In this document: one piece after another, positions 12,901-25,790 of the stretch
Numbering within the stretch: position 1 is the stretch's first letter
Layout: each line of letters starts with the position of its first letter
NCBI RefSeq assembly: GCF_000003815.2
Contig: NC_049981.1
Span: 4,189,872 to 4,251,364 of the forward strand
Origin: Branchiostoma floridae
Taxonomy: Eukaryota > Chordata > Leptocardii > Amphioxiformes > Branchiostomatidae
Direction of reading: 5' to 3'
Length of the DNA stretch: 61,493 nucleotides
The notes under the pieces: model-generated
Database searches by the model: none
Seen by the model: the letters and a program-made list of their open reading frames with translations, nothing else
Told to the model about the DNA's origin: nothing
Position numbers and translations under genes: made by a program

Positions 12901-15900
12901 GGATGTTGCATTCATCGCTTACAATCCTTGCTTCAACCAAGGCCAGTACTGACAAAGGCTTGTTTTATGCAAGGTCAAACCTTACTAACTTTATGTAATC
13001 TGAGTTTTTCCACTAGAATTTCAATTTTTCTGATAAAAAAAGGGGGCCTTGGTTATGTAACATTATGTGCATGTACCATATTGTGGTAGCATGCACAGTG
13101 AATATGTTAATAGCCTGTCAATAGACCAAGAACGTTGAGTTCGAATCCCGGCTGTAGTCCGTCATACGGCATGCACGCTATTGGAAAGAGAATCCTTATA
13201 ACAGGACCTCAAGCTATGGTTCATTGTCAATTGTCCTAAATGTTGAGAAGAGCTAGGGGAGTTTTCTCAAGTACAACGAACTTGCAAATACTGTACAATA
13301 AACCTGTAGAAACTGAACATGACACAAGCTGAAAGATAAGCTCTATACTAAGATCACTTTTCTTTCCTTTGGGAACATACCAGTGTGACACTGCGGGATT
13401 CGAAATATACTCAACGAATTTCAGAGATACAGAACGAATTTTTTAAACGTGTTGTGTATCTTCTAGCTTCTAAGTCATACTTTTACATATAACACAATAT
13501 CAAAAAATTAAAAATACCACAACAGTACCGCAGTGAACGAACTCCGCAGTGCCGAAGCGGTGCCTGCTTGCCCCAAGTGCAGTGGGATACCACCTTTTCA
13601 TCGACGAATGACATGTACATCTTTTTGTCTCTACCCCAGTTTACCGGCATGTTTGGGTGGAAGTTGCCCCGGAATGGGTGATGGGCGAAAGCGGTGGGAC
13701 GTATTGCTCGTCCAACTGTCTGTCAACTGAGAACGCCTTTGACGGTATGTAACTCGATTGTAACACTATATCAAAGACTTGTGTTTTTTTAATGGCCCTT
13801 CTTGTTATGTCTTATTCTATACACCTATGTTGTACCTTGTGTAACAGTCGTTGCCATACTTTGTTCCATGTACAAATGTAAAGCACGTATACTTGAGGTC
13901 TCATGTATGTATTACTGCGAGTGAACACCCTAAAAGGATCCGAGTAAAAAAAAACGGCTGCTTGGGTGCGTATTTTAGCAGTGAGAAATTCCATTTCAGC
14001 TAGCCTACATGATCTCAAAAGTTAGATCCAAGGGCAGAACACACTGGAAAGGTACATAAGTGCAAACTTCACTGTACTTGTGTCATTCAGCCTCTATAGC
14101 CACTGAAGAAGCTGTACATAGCGAAACTAGTTTGGCCGACAGGCTGAATAAAAGTTCAAAACTTGAACTATGCGGCTTCAGATGTCTTTCTAAAGGACGA
14201 CTACACGTCTACAGTTTGCAAGATGTCGGTAGTTTGAGGGATGAATCTACTCTACTATATACTCATCTCAAAAGTTAGATTGGTGAAATTTTTTACTTTG
14301 TTACAGAAAAAAATAGCAGTTTATTAGTGGCAACCGTGCGCTATGTCTAAGGTACACAGTCCTAGGTTCTGAGTGGTGCGGCTGTACAAGAAAAGCAAAA
14401 AAGTGCCTCTTGCTGGGAGTGACAAAGTGTAGCTTGTAATTGCTATAAGTGTTATATTTTTTACAACAGAGATGAACTTTCATGCTAATAATATTATCCT
14501 ATTCTACAGGTGCGGTAGACACATTCTGGGAGCCCCTGAACGAACCCGGGTACCGGCACTGGGTCATCGTCAATCTGCAACAGGCATGGAGGATCTTCCG
14601 ACTGGGGATCGCCAACTATGGTGACGTCACGCATGACGTCATGAGCTTTGTCTTAGAGAGGTTAATAATCTTCTTTTTTTCTTTTGTAAATATAAAAGTA
14701 AGTAATCTGAAAGATTATTATTACTTAGAAAGATTTACATTAATCTTTCGTTGAGTGTGACCTTAGCAGTATATGTTTTCCCGATCCACTCACTCAACTA
14801 GGAGGGTCTAGTTTCCAATGGTGTTTCTAACTTAGGATTGAAATGTTACATAGTGTAACTTTAATGCTAAGTGTTTTCTGTACCCCAGCTCTCCTAGTAG
14901 TTCAGTTTGGGAGTTCGCTAACAGCTCGGACGCGGTACAGGCTGGCGTCACCGCCCTGCAGACCTTCGACGTGTACAGTCACGCTCAGTTCCTGAAGCTT
15001 ACCGTGGATACGCACAGCGGAGAGGGGCCCAGGATCAGGGAAATCGCTCTCTACGGCACGGGTATCTAAACTCTGACCCTAGTCCTGCTACGCATGACAA
15101 TTTACCAGTTTCCTGTAACGGAGGCCATGTTTGATTTTTCGGAGTCATGCACCAAAACGAGTACTACTATTTTTGTTCCAAAAAAGATAACCCACCGTTG
15201 TTGTGCACAGCCGTGTGTTGTGATCTATGTTGGGGCTCATCTTTAAAAAGATTGATTATCGACTTATTTATCAATGATTGATTGATTGATTGGTTGATTT
15301 ACATGATAGATAAACCACTGCTGTTGAACATTGTGTGTTGTACAATAACTTTGATTATTTATCAATTTCTAATTGTTTGACTGACCATTAGATAAAACAA
15401 CTGTTTGAACTGTGTGTTGTGTCCCATATCGGGTGCATCATGAAATAAATCAAATATGAATAATTAATCGATTATTTATTGATTATTGATAGATTGATTC
15501 TCCTGTAAGAAAAAAAAAACTTACTGAATGAGCCACGTGTTGTTATCCATACGGGTTGTATCTTAGACAATGTTGATTCATCTGTTTATTGATTATTGGT
15601 TAATCTATTGATCGATCGATTGATTGATTGATTTGTCGATTTCCCTGTTAGATGAACCACCCCTGTTTGAGCCGTGTGTTGTGATCCATGCCGGTTGCAT
15701 CCTGAACGATACAGCTGAGCAAAAAGCGCCCCCTGCTGACCAACATTGTTACGTCATCACTGACATTCATGAACGGCTTCACAAGTAATCACTACTTTGC
15801 TTTGCTCTCTGTTTTTCATCATAGTTTTGGTTTGAATTTTTAGTTCACTTTTATTCGCGGGGTAATCTATTTCCGTTCTTTTCGAAAACAGGGTATTTAG

Positions 15901-18900
15901 GGATATCAAGTCGCCGGGTGATGATTTGAAAATATTGCAATTTGAAAAAACTCACTGTCTAAGTTAGATGTACTTGCATTGAGTTGTCTCTGCCAGTTCA
16001 TCAGTTCACTCTAGTGACGCTAAAGAAGAGTGATGGATATCGCTCAAAACTGACGTCCGGAGTAAATCTCCGGAGTAGATCTCCGTGTTTTACTCAGTTG
16101 TAAAGATTGAAGATTGAACTGTATTTGGATATTGTTTACCTGGAAGTCTAAACTTCACTCACTCACTCATTCATTCACTCATTCATTCACTCACTCACTC
16201 ACTCACTCACTCACTCACTCACTCACTCACTCACTCACTCTCACCCACTCACTCACTCACTCACTCACCCACTCACCCACTCACTCACTCACCCACTCAC
16301 CCACTTACTCACTCACTCACTCACCCACTCACCCACTCACTCACTCACTCACCAACTCACTCAATACTCGCTGGCTCACTCACTCACTCACTCGCTCGCT
16401 CNNNNNNNNNNNNNNNNNNNNNNNNNNNNNNNNNNNNNNNNNNNNNNNNNNNNNNNNNNNNNNNNNNNNNNNNNNNNNNNNNNNNNNNNNNNNNNNNNNN
16501 NTTTGGAAGATTATGAGGTACGTTAAGCATTGAAATTACCGGCAATGTTTTTCTTTGGAAACTTGATCCTAATCACAAACCTGATCTTGATCACAAATAA
16601 AAACAAAAATAGATTTCTTATATTTCCAACCATTTCTTCGATCACAAACCAAGAGACCTCTTTGAAAAAACTCATCAAACTGTATGCTTTTTTTTCATGG
16701 TTACACCAAAAGAAAATCCTAAACATGACGCGGAAAAATAGTACAATGCTTAAATTTGTTCCAACACGAAGATATATCAACTTTTAACCACCACTATCAC
16801 CTTCTTTATGATGAATACCGATGGCCAATCACTTCGGAACGTAAACTCGTGTGAGTTACAGACACGTGGTCTTATGAACACGTGATCTAGCAGATCCGTG
16901 ACGTCAGCAATTGGTCAAACGTACCAGGAAGTTTAGAACGCCCAACGTCTATGCTCATAGAGTCACTGATTGAAGAATATTCTTTTAACCCTCAATACAA
17001 TGTTCCATCCCCCAGATCAGCCTATACTGGACAGTGAGAGGAGTAGGGCCAACAACATCCGGGCACCCGCTGGATGACGTCACACCGGAGGGTGTCCCGC
17101 AGAACAACCTTTATTTCTCGTTCCCGCCACGGTCCCTGCCCCTGGGGGTCTACATGGTGCAGGTGTGTCTGATTGCTTGTTTGTTTGATTTGTTTATTTT
17201 ATTTATCTATCTATTTATTTATGAATGGTATTTAGCAGGTGGGTAGGTGGGGTGAAATGGATGGTGAAGGTAGGTTTTAGGTGATCGACCTTAGTACTGC
17301 AGTAGAAGTAAGCTAATATATCATAAATGCTCTGTGGGCGTTATGGTTTGGTAGCAAATACCTGTTGGCATAAAGGTTAAGTGGTGTCAATTCGCCCCCC
17401 CCCCCCTTAGCTGTTTGCTGTGGTATATGAGACATACCTATATGATATACATAACTTTGAAATTCGTAACGCAATAACCCAATTAAGAATCAGCAGTCAT
17501 AAATTGAATATAGAAACAGGTAGATATCATAATGTAGCCCCTGACCAAAGGTTTTGCCCATTCTGTCCAAAGCAAATTGAAGATGAATTTCACTTTGTCA
17601 TGATGTGCAGTGGGTACACTGTTTCACGTAATGAGTTATTCACATTCCATGAATCAAGTACAACAGATTTTAAGAGACTCAATGCTACAGGCAGATTTAA
17701 TTATATATTCAGATGTCACAACTCCCACAATGCTAAAATAGGTAAATATATTAAATATTACTTTGTCATAAGAAAAAAATGCCGAGACTCGTAATTAGCC
17801 CCACTCGATTGTAGTACAATGTTTTACGCTAGGTCTCATTGTTATAGAAATAAGGATGTCAAATTTCATTCTATATTCACAATCTGCATTATGTACTATG
17901 TTTTATACTTGCTTTAGTAATTAGGGTGATAAGTGTGTTTCTTCTTTTTTTTCTGCCATACATTGTACCGTGTACGATCGTTGCGCAATAAAGTTCTATC
18001 TTGATGTGATTTTCGTTTGTGTTTCCGGGCAGAAATCTTAAGATAAAGAACCTCTGGATGGATTGCGATTATGTTTTTGTACAGTTTTATATGCAACATT
18101 TTTCCTTGGCATGATTTTTTTACAGTTCCAAGCCACCTTGACAGTACCAGGTAGTGGCCACGTGTCCATCTCTGCGGTACAAACATGGGTGAAGATAGAA
18201 CGGATGCCGCTTACCTACACAGTCGGTCCCGTCGTGCAAACGATCGACACAACAAGCGACCTTGTGGTTGACGCAGCCCGCTCGTATGTTTGTTTGCTTG
18301 TTTATTTAGAATCTGTATTAAACTATTGATAAAATAATAAATAGATAAAATAAATTAACGGGTCTTAGTGGCAATTGTGCAGATGTTGACACACTGGCAG
18401 CCCCAAATCCGTAGTTGTTTTGTGCAACTTTAGACAGATTAGCCGTGAGGCTCGGTGGGCGTCACTCCACCGTCATAGGAGCAGGGGCATGGCGAGTATC
18501 GAACTCAGGACCTACTGATTCTGATTCCAAAGCTCTAGCCGTTCCGCCACACAGACACCCCAATATTAACCTATTAACCTCTATTAATACCGATGCAATG
18601 GCCGAGTGTTCGCCTTGCATTCGGCAGGTCGTAAGTTCGATCCGGTGCCGGTGTTGATTCATTCTGACCAATCAGAAGGAGGATACACACCGGCCTTGCC
18701 GGAATCTAAGCGTTACGGGGAACGGGGCCTTCTGATTGGTCCGCGGCGCCTGGCTATATGATAATGCGATTTAAATGATTCTATGTTTGATAATGACACA
18801 TAGGTTCGACCCGGAAGGACTTCTGAGTTCCAGGGGATACCTCTATGACTGGGGCTGCAAGCCAGCTGAACGTAAGTTATGAGAATTTTTACCATAGACA

Positions 18901-21900
18901 TATTACATACATGTCATGTGTTAAGCCCAGAACCCAGAGGCCCTGTGTTCGAATTCTATCATGCTACTCACACTCACTATGTACTGATCTTGTGTGGTTG
19001 GGTCAGTCACTTTACATGATTATACAGTCATGTACATAACGTGCTCAAAGTGTGGCTCTCCTCGAAAACGAGACCATTTAACATCCTATTCGAGGGACGA
19101 AGCTAGGTACTCAGTTTCACATGAGTGAAGTGAGGAAAGTCGTGTAAAGCGCCTTTCCCGGCGGCACAAGATCGGTGGCACATGAACGGATTCGAACCCA
19201 GAATCTCTGGGTTATGAATCGAACACCCTGCCGATTGCGCCACATGACACCACTTACTCTTGCCTGCAACTGCAAATTGGTGACAGAGCTCATGCAGCCA
19301 CTGGCTCGTTTAATAAAGATTAGATTACTGTGCTCAAGTCTTAGAATTTATTCTCATTCTTTAAAGCCCTTGATGCTTCAAACATCAACATAGCGATCTG
19401 TAAGAAAGCGACGTCCAGCGGCGTTGGATTTGGTGGAGTTCCTGAGAGGGGCAACGATGGCAATAACGGAGAGGGACAGTGGGGTTCTTTATCATGCATT
19501 CACTCCGCATTGGAGCCAAACCCTTGGTGGATGGTGGACCTCGGCTCCCAATATTCCATAGCAAGGTATGGTTTTTTTTACGTTTTCTAATTCGTTTTAT
19601 TTATTTATTTATTTTATCTTGATGACTCCTGGGTGGCCCTCTATTTTTTTTACTGATTTTCAAGGCAGCCCAGGTTAGGCTTAGGTCCCAATTGCGCCGA
19701 TGCCCGCCAGGGATGTAGCCCCGGCCAGGCTCCTGAGCAACAAATTTGTCCCGATGGACTGCCGGATACGGGGGCGGGGGTGGGTACCCCTTGGTGTTCC
19801 CCAAGGGTAGGTCAAGGCGTCTATTTGTTACAGCGTTCCGGGTTCATTTTATGCCCGATTTAAATTCAACCCGGTGCCCGACCGGGCCCAAAAATACCCC
19901 GGGGGCCACATTGTGACCCACGGGGCCACTTAGGGGTCACGTCCGAAAAAAAATTGCCCGTGAACTTCCAGACAGGGCTTTTTTTTCAATTAGGATCCAA
20001 GTCTAACATAACACCGCGCAACCATATTTTGGTGCAATTAAGTTGCAAATTCAGGTTGCGGACCGCAACAGAGGGCCCCTCGTTCCTATACTAAGTAGTT
20101 TTCAGGTAGAGACTGCAGGTGATGTGTGAGCAGCCACCTGCTTTGTGCACCAAGGATAAAGATCAACGTCGCAACACCAGATAAGGCTTGGCAATTAGAA
20201 CATAAAATATGAACCTATCTTTCCATCTATGTTCTGAGATTTGATGGATTTATCCGCGTTCACTGGTTTCATGCCGTCTGTCTGGCATTCTCAAATGTTT
20301 TGGGGGCAACCGAAGAGTTTGGTTGTGGTTCCCCATTGGGTATTTTGACCCCCCCCCCCCTCCATGACCCTAACATTTTTACATTTCCAGGATCGCTTTG
20401 TACAACCGACTGGATACGCCACCTGCAAGAATTGCCACCGCCATCTTTTACGCGGGGAACTCTCCTGTGCTTGTCGACAATCCGATTGTTGGCAGTGTAC
20501 CCTCGAATTTTGCCGCCTTCTACTACGAGCTCACCCTCGGGGGCGTCTTGGCTCAGTATGTCGGCATTTTACTCCCCAAGACATCCGAATATTTAAACTT
20601 CTGTGAATTTGAGGTGTACACAGATGATCTAGAAGGTGAGACATACACCTACCGTGTGTGTATTTATCTGTGTTTTTGTAAGCATGTGTGTGCAAGTTTT
20701 GTAAGCATGTGTGTATTACGTAATTATGTGTGTGCGTGTGTCGACGATTGTATGTGTGTGCATTGTATGTGTGTCTATTACGTGTGTTTGGATGTACATG
20801 TTTGTGTGTGTATTTATGTGTGTGTTTGTATGTGTGTATGTGTGTATTTGCGTGTATGTATGCGTGTTTGCTTGTGTCTGTGTTTCAGTCTGCATGAGTG
20901 TGCATGTGTGTATGTATGCATTTGTGTGCGTATTTATGTGTGTATGTGTGTATTTGCGTGTATGTATGTGTGTGTGCTGGTGTGTTTGAGTTTGCATGAG
21001 TGTATATGTGTGTATGTATGTGTTCGTATTTCTGTGTGTAATATATGTGTGTGTGTGTGTTTGAGTGTGCATGAGTGTGTATGCGTGTGTGTGCTTGTGT
21101 GCGTATAGTGCATATGTACCGTATTCTCTTTGGGTCTTACAAAGTAAAAGAAAAACTGTCTACAAACCCTTTCTGTAACCAGACGGAGGCTGTGACCTTA
21201 TGCTCGGCTGTTTGGACCAAACTGCCCCCAACGGCGAGCGTAAGTTCTTGGCAAGTCGGCTTCCGAACGGGCGACCCCTGGGCTTCATCGCGAACATTAC
21301 TGTGGACGTCACCGCCGGGTTGTTCCCTGTAACATCCCTGTACCAGACGATTTACGTGGTTCCGGACGAGAGCTTGTCGGAGTTGTTTCTAGAGTATGTC
21401 TATCATGTTTATCTTTATCTTTGCCAAGAAAGTTTAGCCAAGATAGAGAATGATCTCATGCTATTTCATCTGGTTCAATCTCCTATAGCTGTAAGATGGG
21501 TGATGTTACATGTATATGTCGGACTGTCCTTTTTTTGTTATGGCTAGTAGAAGATAAGCTCTAACTTTGTTGAGACATCTTGTCCCCTTAAGGCCACACT
21601 GACTTGATTTTATGGATGACGTCCGTGCGCATTGATATTCGCCAGTTCTCCTAAGAGAAGAAAAACTGTGGCCACATGTTACCCAATAGCATCCCTGGTT
21701 CATCAGAATTTTATGCTTACCATAGAATCTGCTTACCAAGAATAGGAGGGCACGTGGTTGGGGCATCGGGCTTCAGCGCCCTTGTCCCCCTCTTTAGGAT
21801 AAGAATGGCAATAAACAACACTATTGAAATGGCAACGATTGTATCTTACTGTCTTATCAGAGGTAAATATAAGACAAATCAAGCCTGGAAAGAATGGACT

Positions 21901-24900
21901 GGATATTTAGTCATGTAGTTTATATGCATTTTTGCTAGATTTTTCTTTTGTCACTCTTGCACTGTTACTTTTGAGGCCTCCAGAAAATATCACTCATAGA
22001 ATTGAGTCAGTGTGGCCTAGACTTACTTTGGTGTGGCCTTGTATTGATGCCAACTGTACTCCAACTGTTCATTCTTCTACATCTGTACGAAGAACTGTAA
22101 CGGCAGTGGAGTAAAATTGGCTAACTTTACTCCTCTGCAGGCTAAACTCCTTCCCCAGCTTATGTTACTGTCTTATGCCACGCGAGGAATCTGCTTGGAG
22201 ATTAACCAGACTAGCATGCAGTGTGTGTCTTTGCTGTCATAGCCAGTGCATGATGTAAACTGAGAAAGATTGTCAATGATTGATTTGTTACTTGATTAAT
22301 TGATTGTTTGAATTTTCCTACAGCTGCATAGAGAACTGTAACCAGGCCAGTACCATTGAGGCTTGGCCGCTGGTGCTCAACACGACTTCGGAAATACAGG
22401 TCAATCATCTTTTTCGGTTGGATTAATCATTATTGTGACAATAATGCACCATATGATTTGACTCACCATGTGCATGTAACTCTGTGTTGTCACTGTTCTT
22501 CGATTAGTCATTCATTGATTAACCTATAATATTTCTTTCTGTTCACTACGTCTGAGTCATATATTTGTTGTTTGAGTTATTGTGGCTCATAAATGTTTTT
22601 TGAGTATTCGTCTGATTGCAGTATGTTATATGTTCGTATAAACCTTTATTTGTGCATCTATTTGTTTACCTATTTGAATTACCTACTTATTCAGCCATTA
22701 ATTTTTCTTCACTTTGATTCTTTAACCCTTTCTTTTGTTAGTTCGTTTATCCATTTTTACCTCTTCATTCACGGATTTACACATTCATTCATCCATTCAT
22801 TCATTCATTCATTCATTCATTCATTCATTCATTCATTCATTCATTCATTCATTCATTCATTCATTCATTCATTCATTCATTCATTCATTCATTCATTCAT
22901 TCATTCATTCATTCAACCTTTCCATTCATTCATGTATCATTTCATGTATTCATTCCTTATTCATTTACTCGATTAATGCACTCACCCAGGGTACTGTTGA
23001 GTACACTTTGGAGGAGTACCCTACGGGTCACGCTGCTGAAAACTGGACCTCCGTGATACAAGTTTCAGGTCCGGCACTTCAAGTACCCGGTGGAGTATTT
23101 GTGGTAGGATGCACTTTTAAGAATGTCTTTTAAGCGCTAGACTATAAAGGTTTTAAAAGTTTTGCCACAATGTCATTTCGCCAACGTCAATTCGCAACAA
23201 GACAAGTCGTTTCGCAACCAGGCACACGTCGTTCCGATACAAAGCGCAAGTCATTTCGCCACAATGTCATTTACAAGAGTGTCAAGACGTTTCGCCACAA
23301 TGTCATTTCGCCAACGTTAATTCGCCACAAGGCAAGTCGATTTGCAACAAGGCACACGTCGTTTCGATGCAAAGCACAATTCATTTTACGACAATTGATT
23401 TTCTTCATTGATGGCCTAATAGTATGAAAAAAACGTGTTTCTAACATCACTTATTATTGAGCATTCATGGATGTCCGTGAATGTAATAAATACATCTTTT
23501 CTAGCTATTGAGTTTTTATTACGGTAATATGTTTATAGCCAGGTTGCCTAGTGGACAACCTTAGCTAAGAACTTGGTTGCCCATAAACATTTTAGGTTGC
23601 CACAGGCTGAAAGACAACAACTCATTATTAATGCAAATAGATTATTTACTCATACTGTTTTATGTCGAGCCCAGATCGTGTGTTGAAACACTTGATTTTG
23701 AGCCCTTGTGCACACAGTGGTAGACCTTTACACAGACACGTTTGATCCGTCTTTTTTTACATTTTGAAACATTTACTAAAAATTAAACATTTTGACGACA
23801 TACTCACGGCATTTACTCATTTTCATACTGCCACAAGCGCAAAGAACAATCCAAGTAGACCCCAAGAAAGTACTGAAGCAAATAACTAAACATGAAATGA
23901 AATGAACAACAGTAGCGTTTTAAAAAACAAACAACTTATAGCCAGGATGATGTGAAAATGTCTTTAAAATACAAAAAAAGAACCAGACAAATTGAAGACT
24001 AATAGAAAACCTGATCTACATTTCCCAGGACGTTGGATATTACACGATCCGGCTGACTGACACGGTCGGGAGTTGGCAGAAGATTTCGGAATGGAGATTC
24101 GAAGTTCTGCCCAAACCTGTTCCTAACGTAGCTGCCGAGGGATCCGGAGAAACTGTGGGCGGAGACCCTGAGAGCCTGTCCGGAATGTGCACGCTGCTTC
24201 CTCCAGCAGGCACGTCTTTGATCGACCAGTTTTGCATAACTTGTCAAGGTGAGGCTTCACTTACTTTATTACAGGTTTGCGATAGCAAACCCTGTCTTGG
24301 GTTCGTTGGGGTCCTTGGGCGCCGCCATAATGTTTCTCAAGGGAGTGTTGGGTTTCGCCCCATGCAAGGGAATGTTGTATGATGGGAAGTGGTGTCGCCA
24401 TTTTGACGTGTTAGCGATGGCGTGAAATGTTGTTGCAGACTTGACGGAATATAAAGGGGCGACAGCCACACAACCATGAATGATATGTCTGTTTATGGTT
24501 GAATATTGTTTCTGTATGCGATTCTGACGTGTTAACTACAACGTTTCCATGTTATGAGCTTGCTTCATGAAAAAATATCATCTGGAGACCCGCAAACTAC
24601 TGTGCGATGAGAAAAAAGAACCCCACTTCAAAAAGTAGTGCCTAACCGCATTCCATTTTTCCCATGCAATATTTGTCTTCTGTTCACCTGTAGTAAGACT
24701 GTAAGAGACAATCGTTGCCGTTTCAATAATGCGTTTTATTCCTTTTTTAAAAAGGGGGACAAGCTTAAGGGCCTTGTGGTCCTAGATTTATTAGCAGCCC
24801 AGAACATTTCTCAAGGGAAATACAATGCGCCCGTTAATGTGGGTTATTTTTGGACCAGATGTTTTGGACACAGCTCCAACTTTGGGTATAAAGAGTACAT

Positions 24901-25758
24901 GATTCAGTCACTTGTATGTTAAGAGTTGAGTATGGTCTCCGAGTTGAATGTGAACGATTTTTCTATTGTCTTCAGAATTTGTTGACATCCTCGGACCGTT
25001 GGAGACACAAGTTTCGTTCGAGCTGAACCCCGTCGCGGAAATCGCGACAGTAACCTTTCCTGGAGACGGACCCCCCACGGAGAACGAGATCGACCTGTGG
25101 ACCTTCACTGGATGGGTAAGTCCACCACTTCTGTCATACTTGAGGGTATTCATGGGGGATACTGGTAACGCTTAATTATGATTAAATGGTTCGAATCCTG
25201 TCGTGCTAGCGATCTTGTGCTATTGGGAAAGGCACTTAATACGTATTTTTTATCTTCACCCAGGTGCAAAAAAGGTACTCACCAGCACACACACACACAC
25301 ACACACATACACACACAAACACACATACACACACACATACACACACACACACACACAAACACACATACACAAACACACATACACACAAAAACACACATAC
25401 ACACAAACACAAATACATACACACACACATACACACACACATACACACACATACACACATAAGCATACACGCGCACGTGCACACACACACACATACACAC
25501 ATAAGCATACACGCGCACGTGCACACACACACACACATACACACACACACATACACACACACACACACACATACACACATACACACACACACATACACAC
25601 ACGCGCACATATACACATATACACACACACACACATACACACACACGCACACGCACATACACACACACGCGTACACGCGCACGTGCATACACACACACAT
25701 ACACACACATACACGCGCACGTGCATACACACACACGCACATGCGTACAAACACACTC

Positions 25759-25790
<32 letters not shown>

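Noticed and set aside
15186-15650. Extra coding exons upstream of exon 4
   Set aside because: The copies contain frameshifts and stops and lack good acceptors, so they are treated as decayed duplicates.
17016-17020. Acceptor CCCCCAG/ATCAG for exon 5
   Set aside because: It would leave two extra bases and shift the frame. The AG five bases downstream keeps phase with exon 4.
18590-18660. Functional tRNA gene
   Set aside because: A- and B-box-like motifs are present, but no complete cloverleaf or acceptor stem could be formed. It fits a tRNA-derived SINE.
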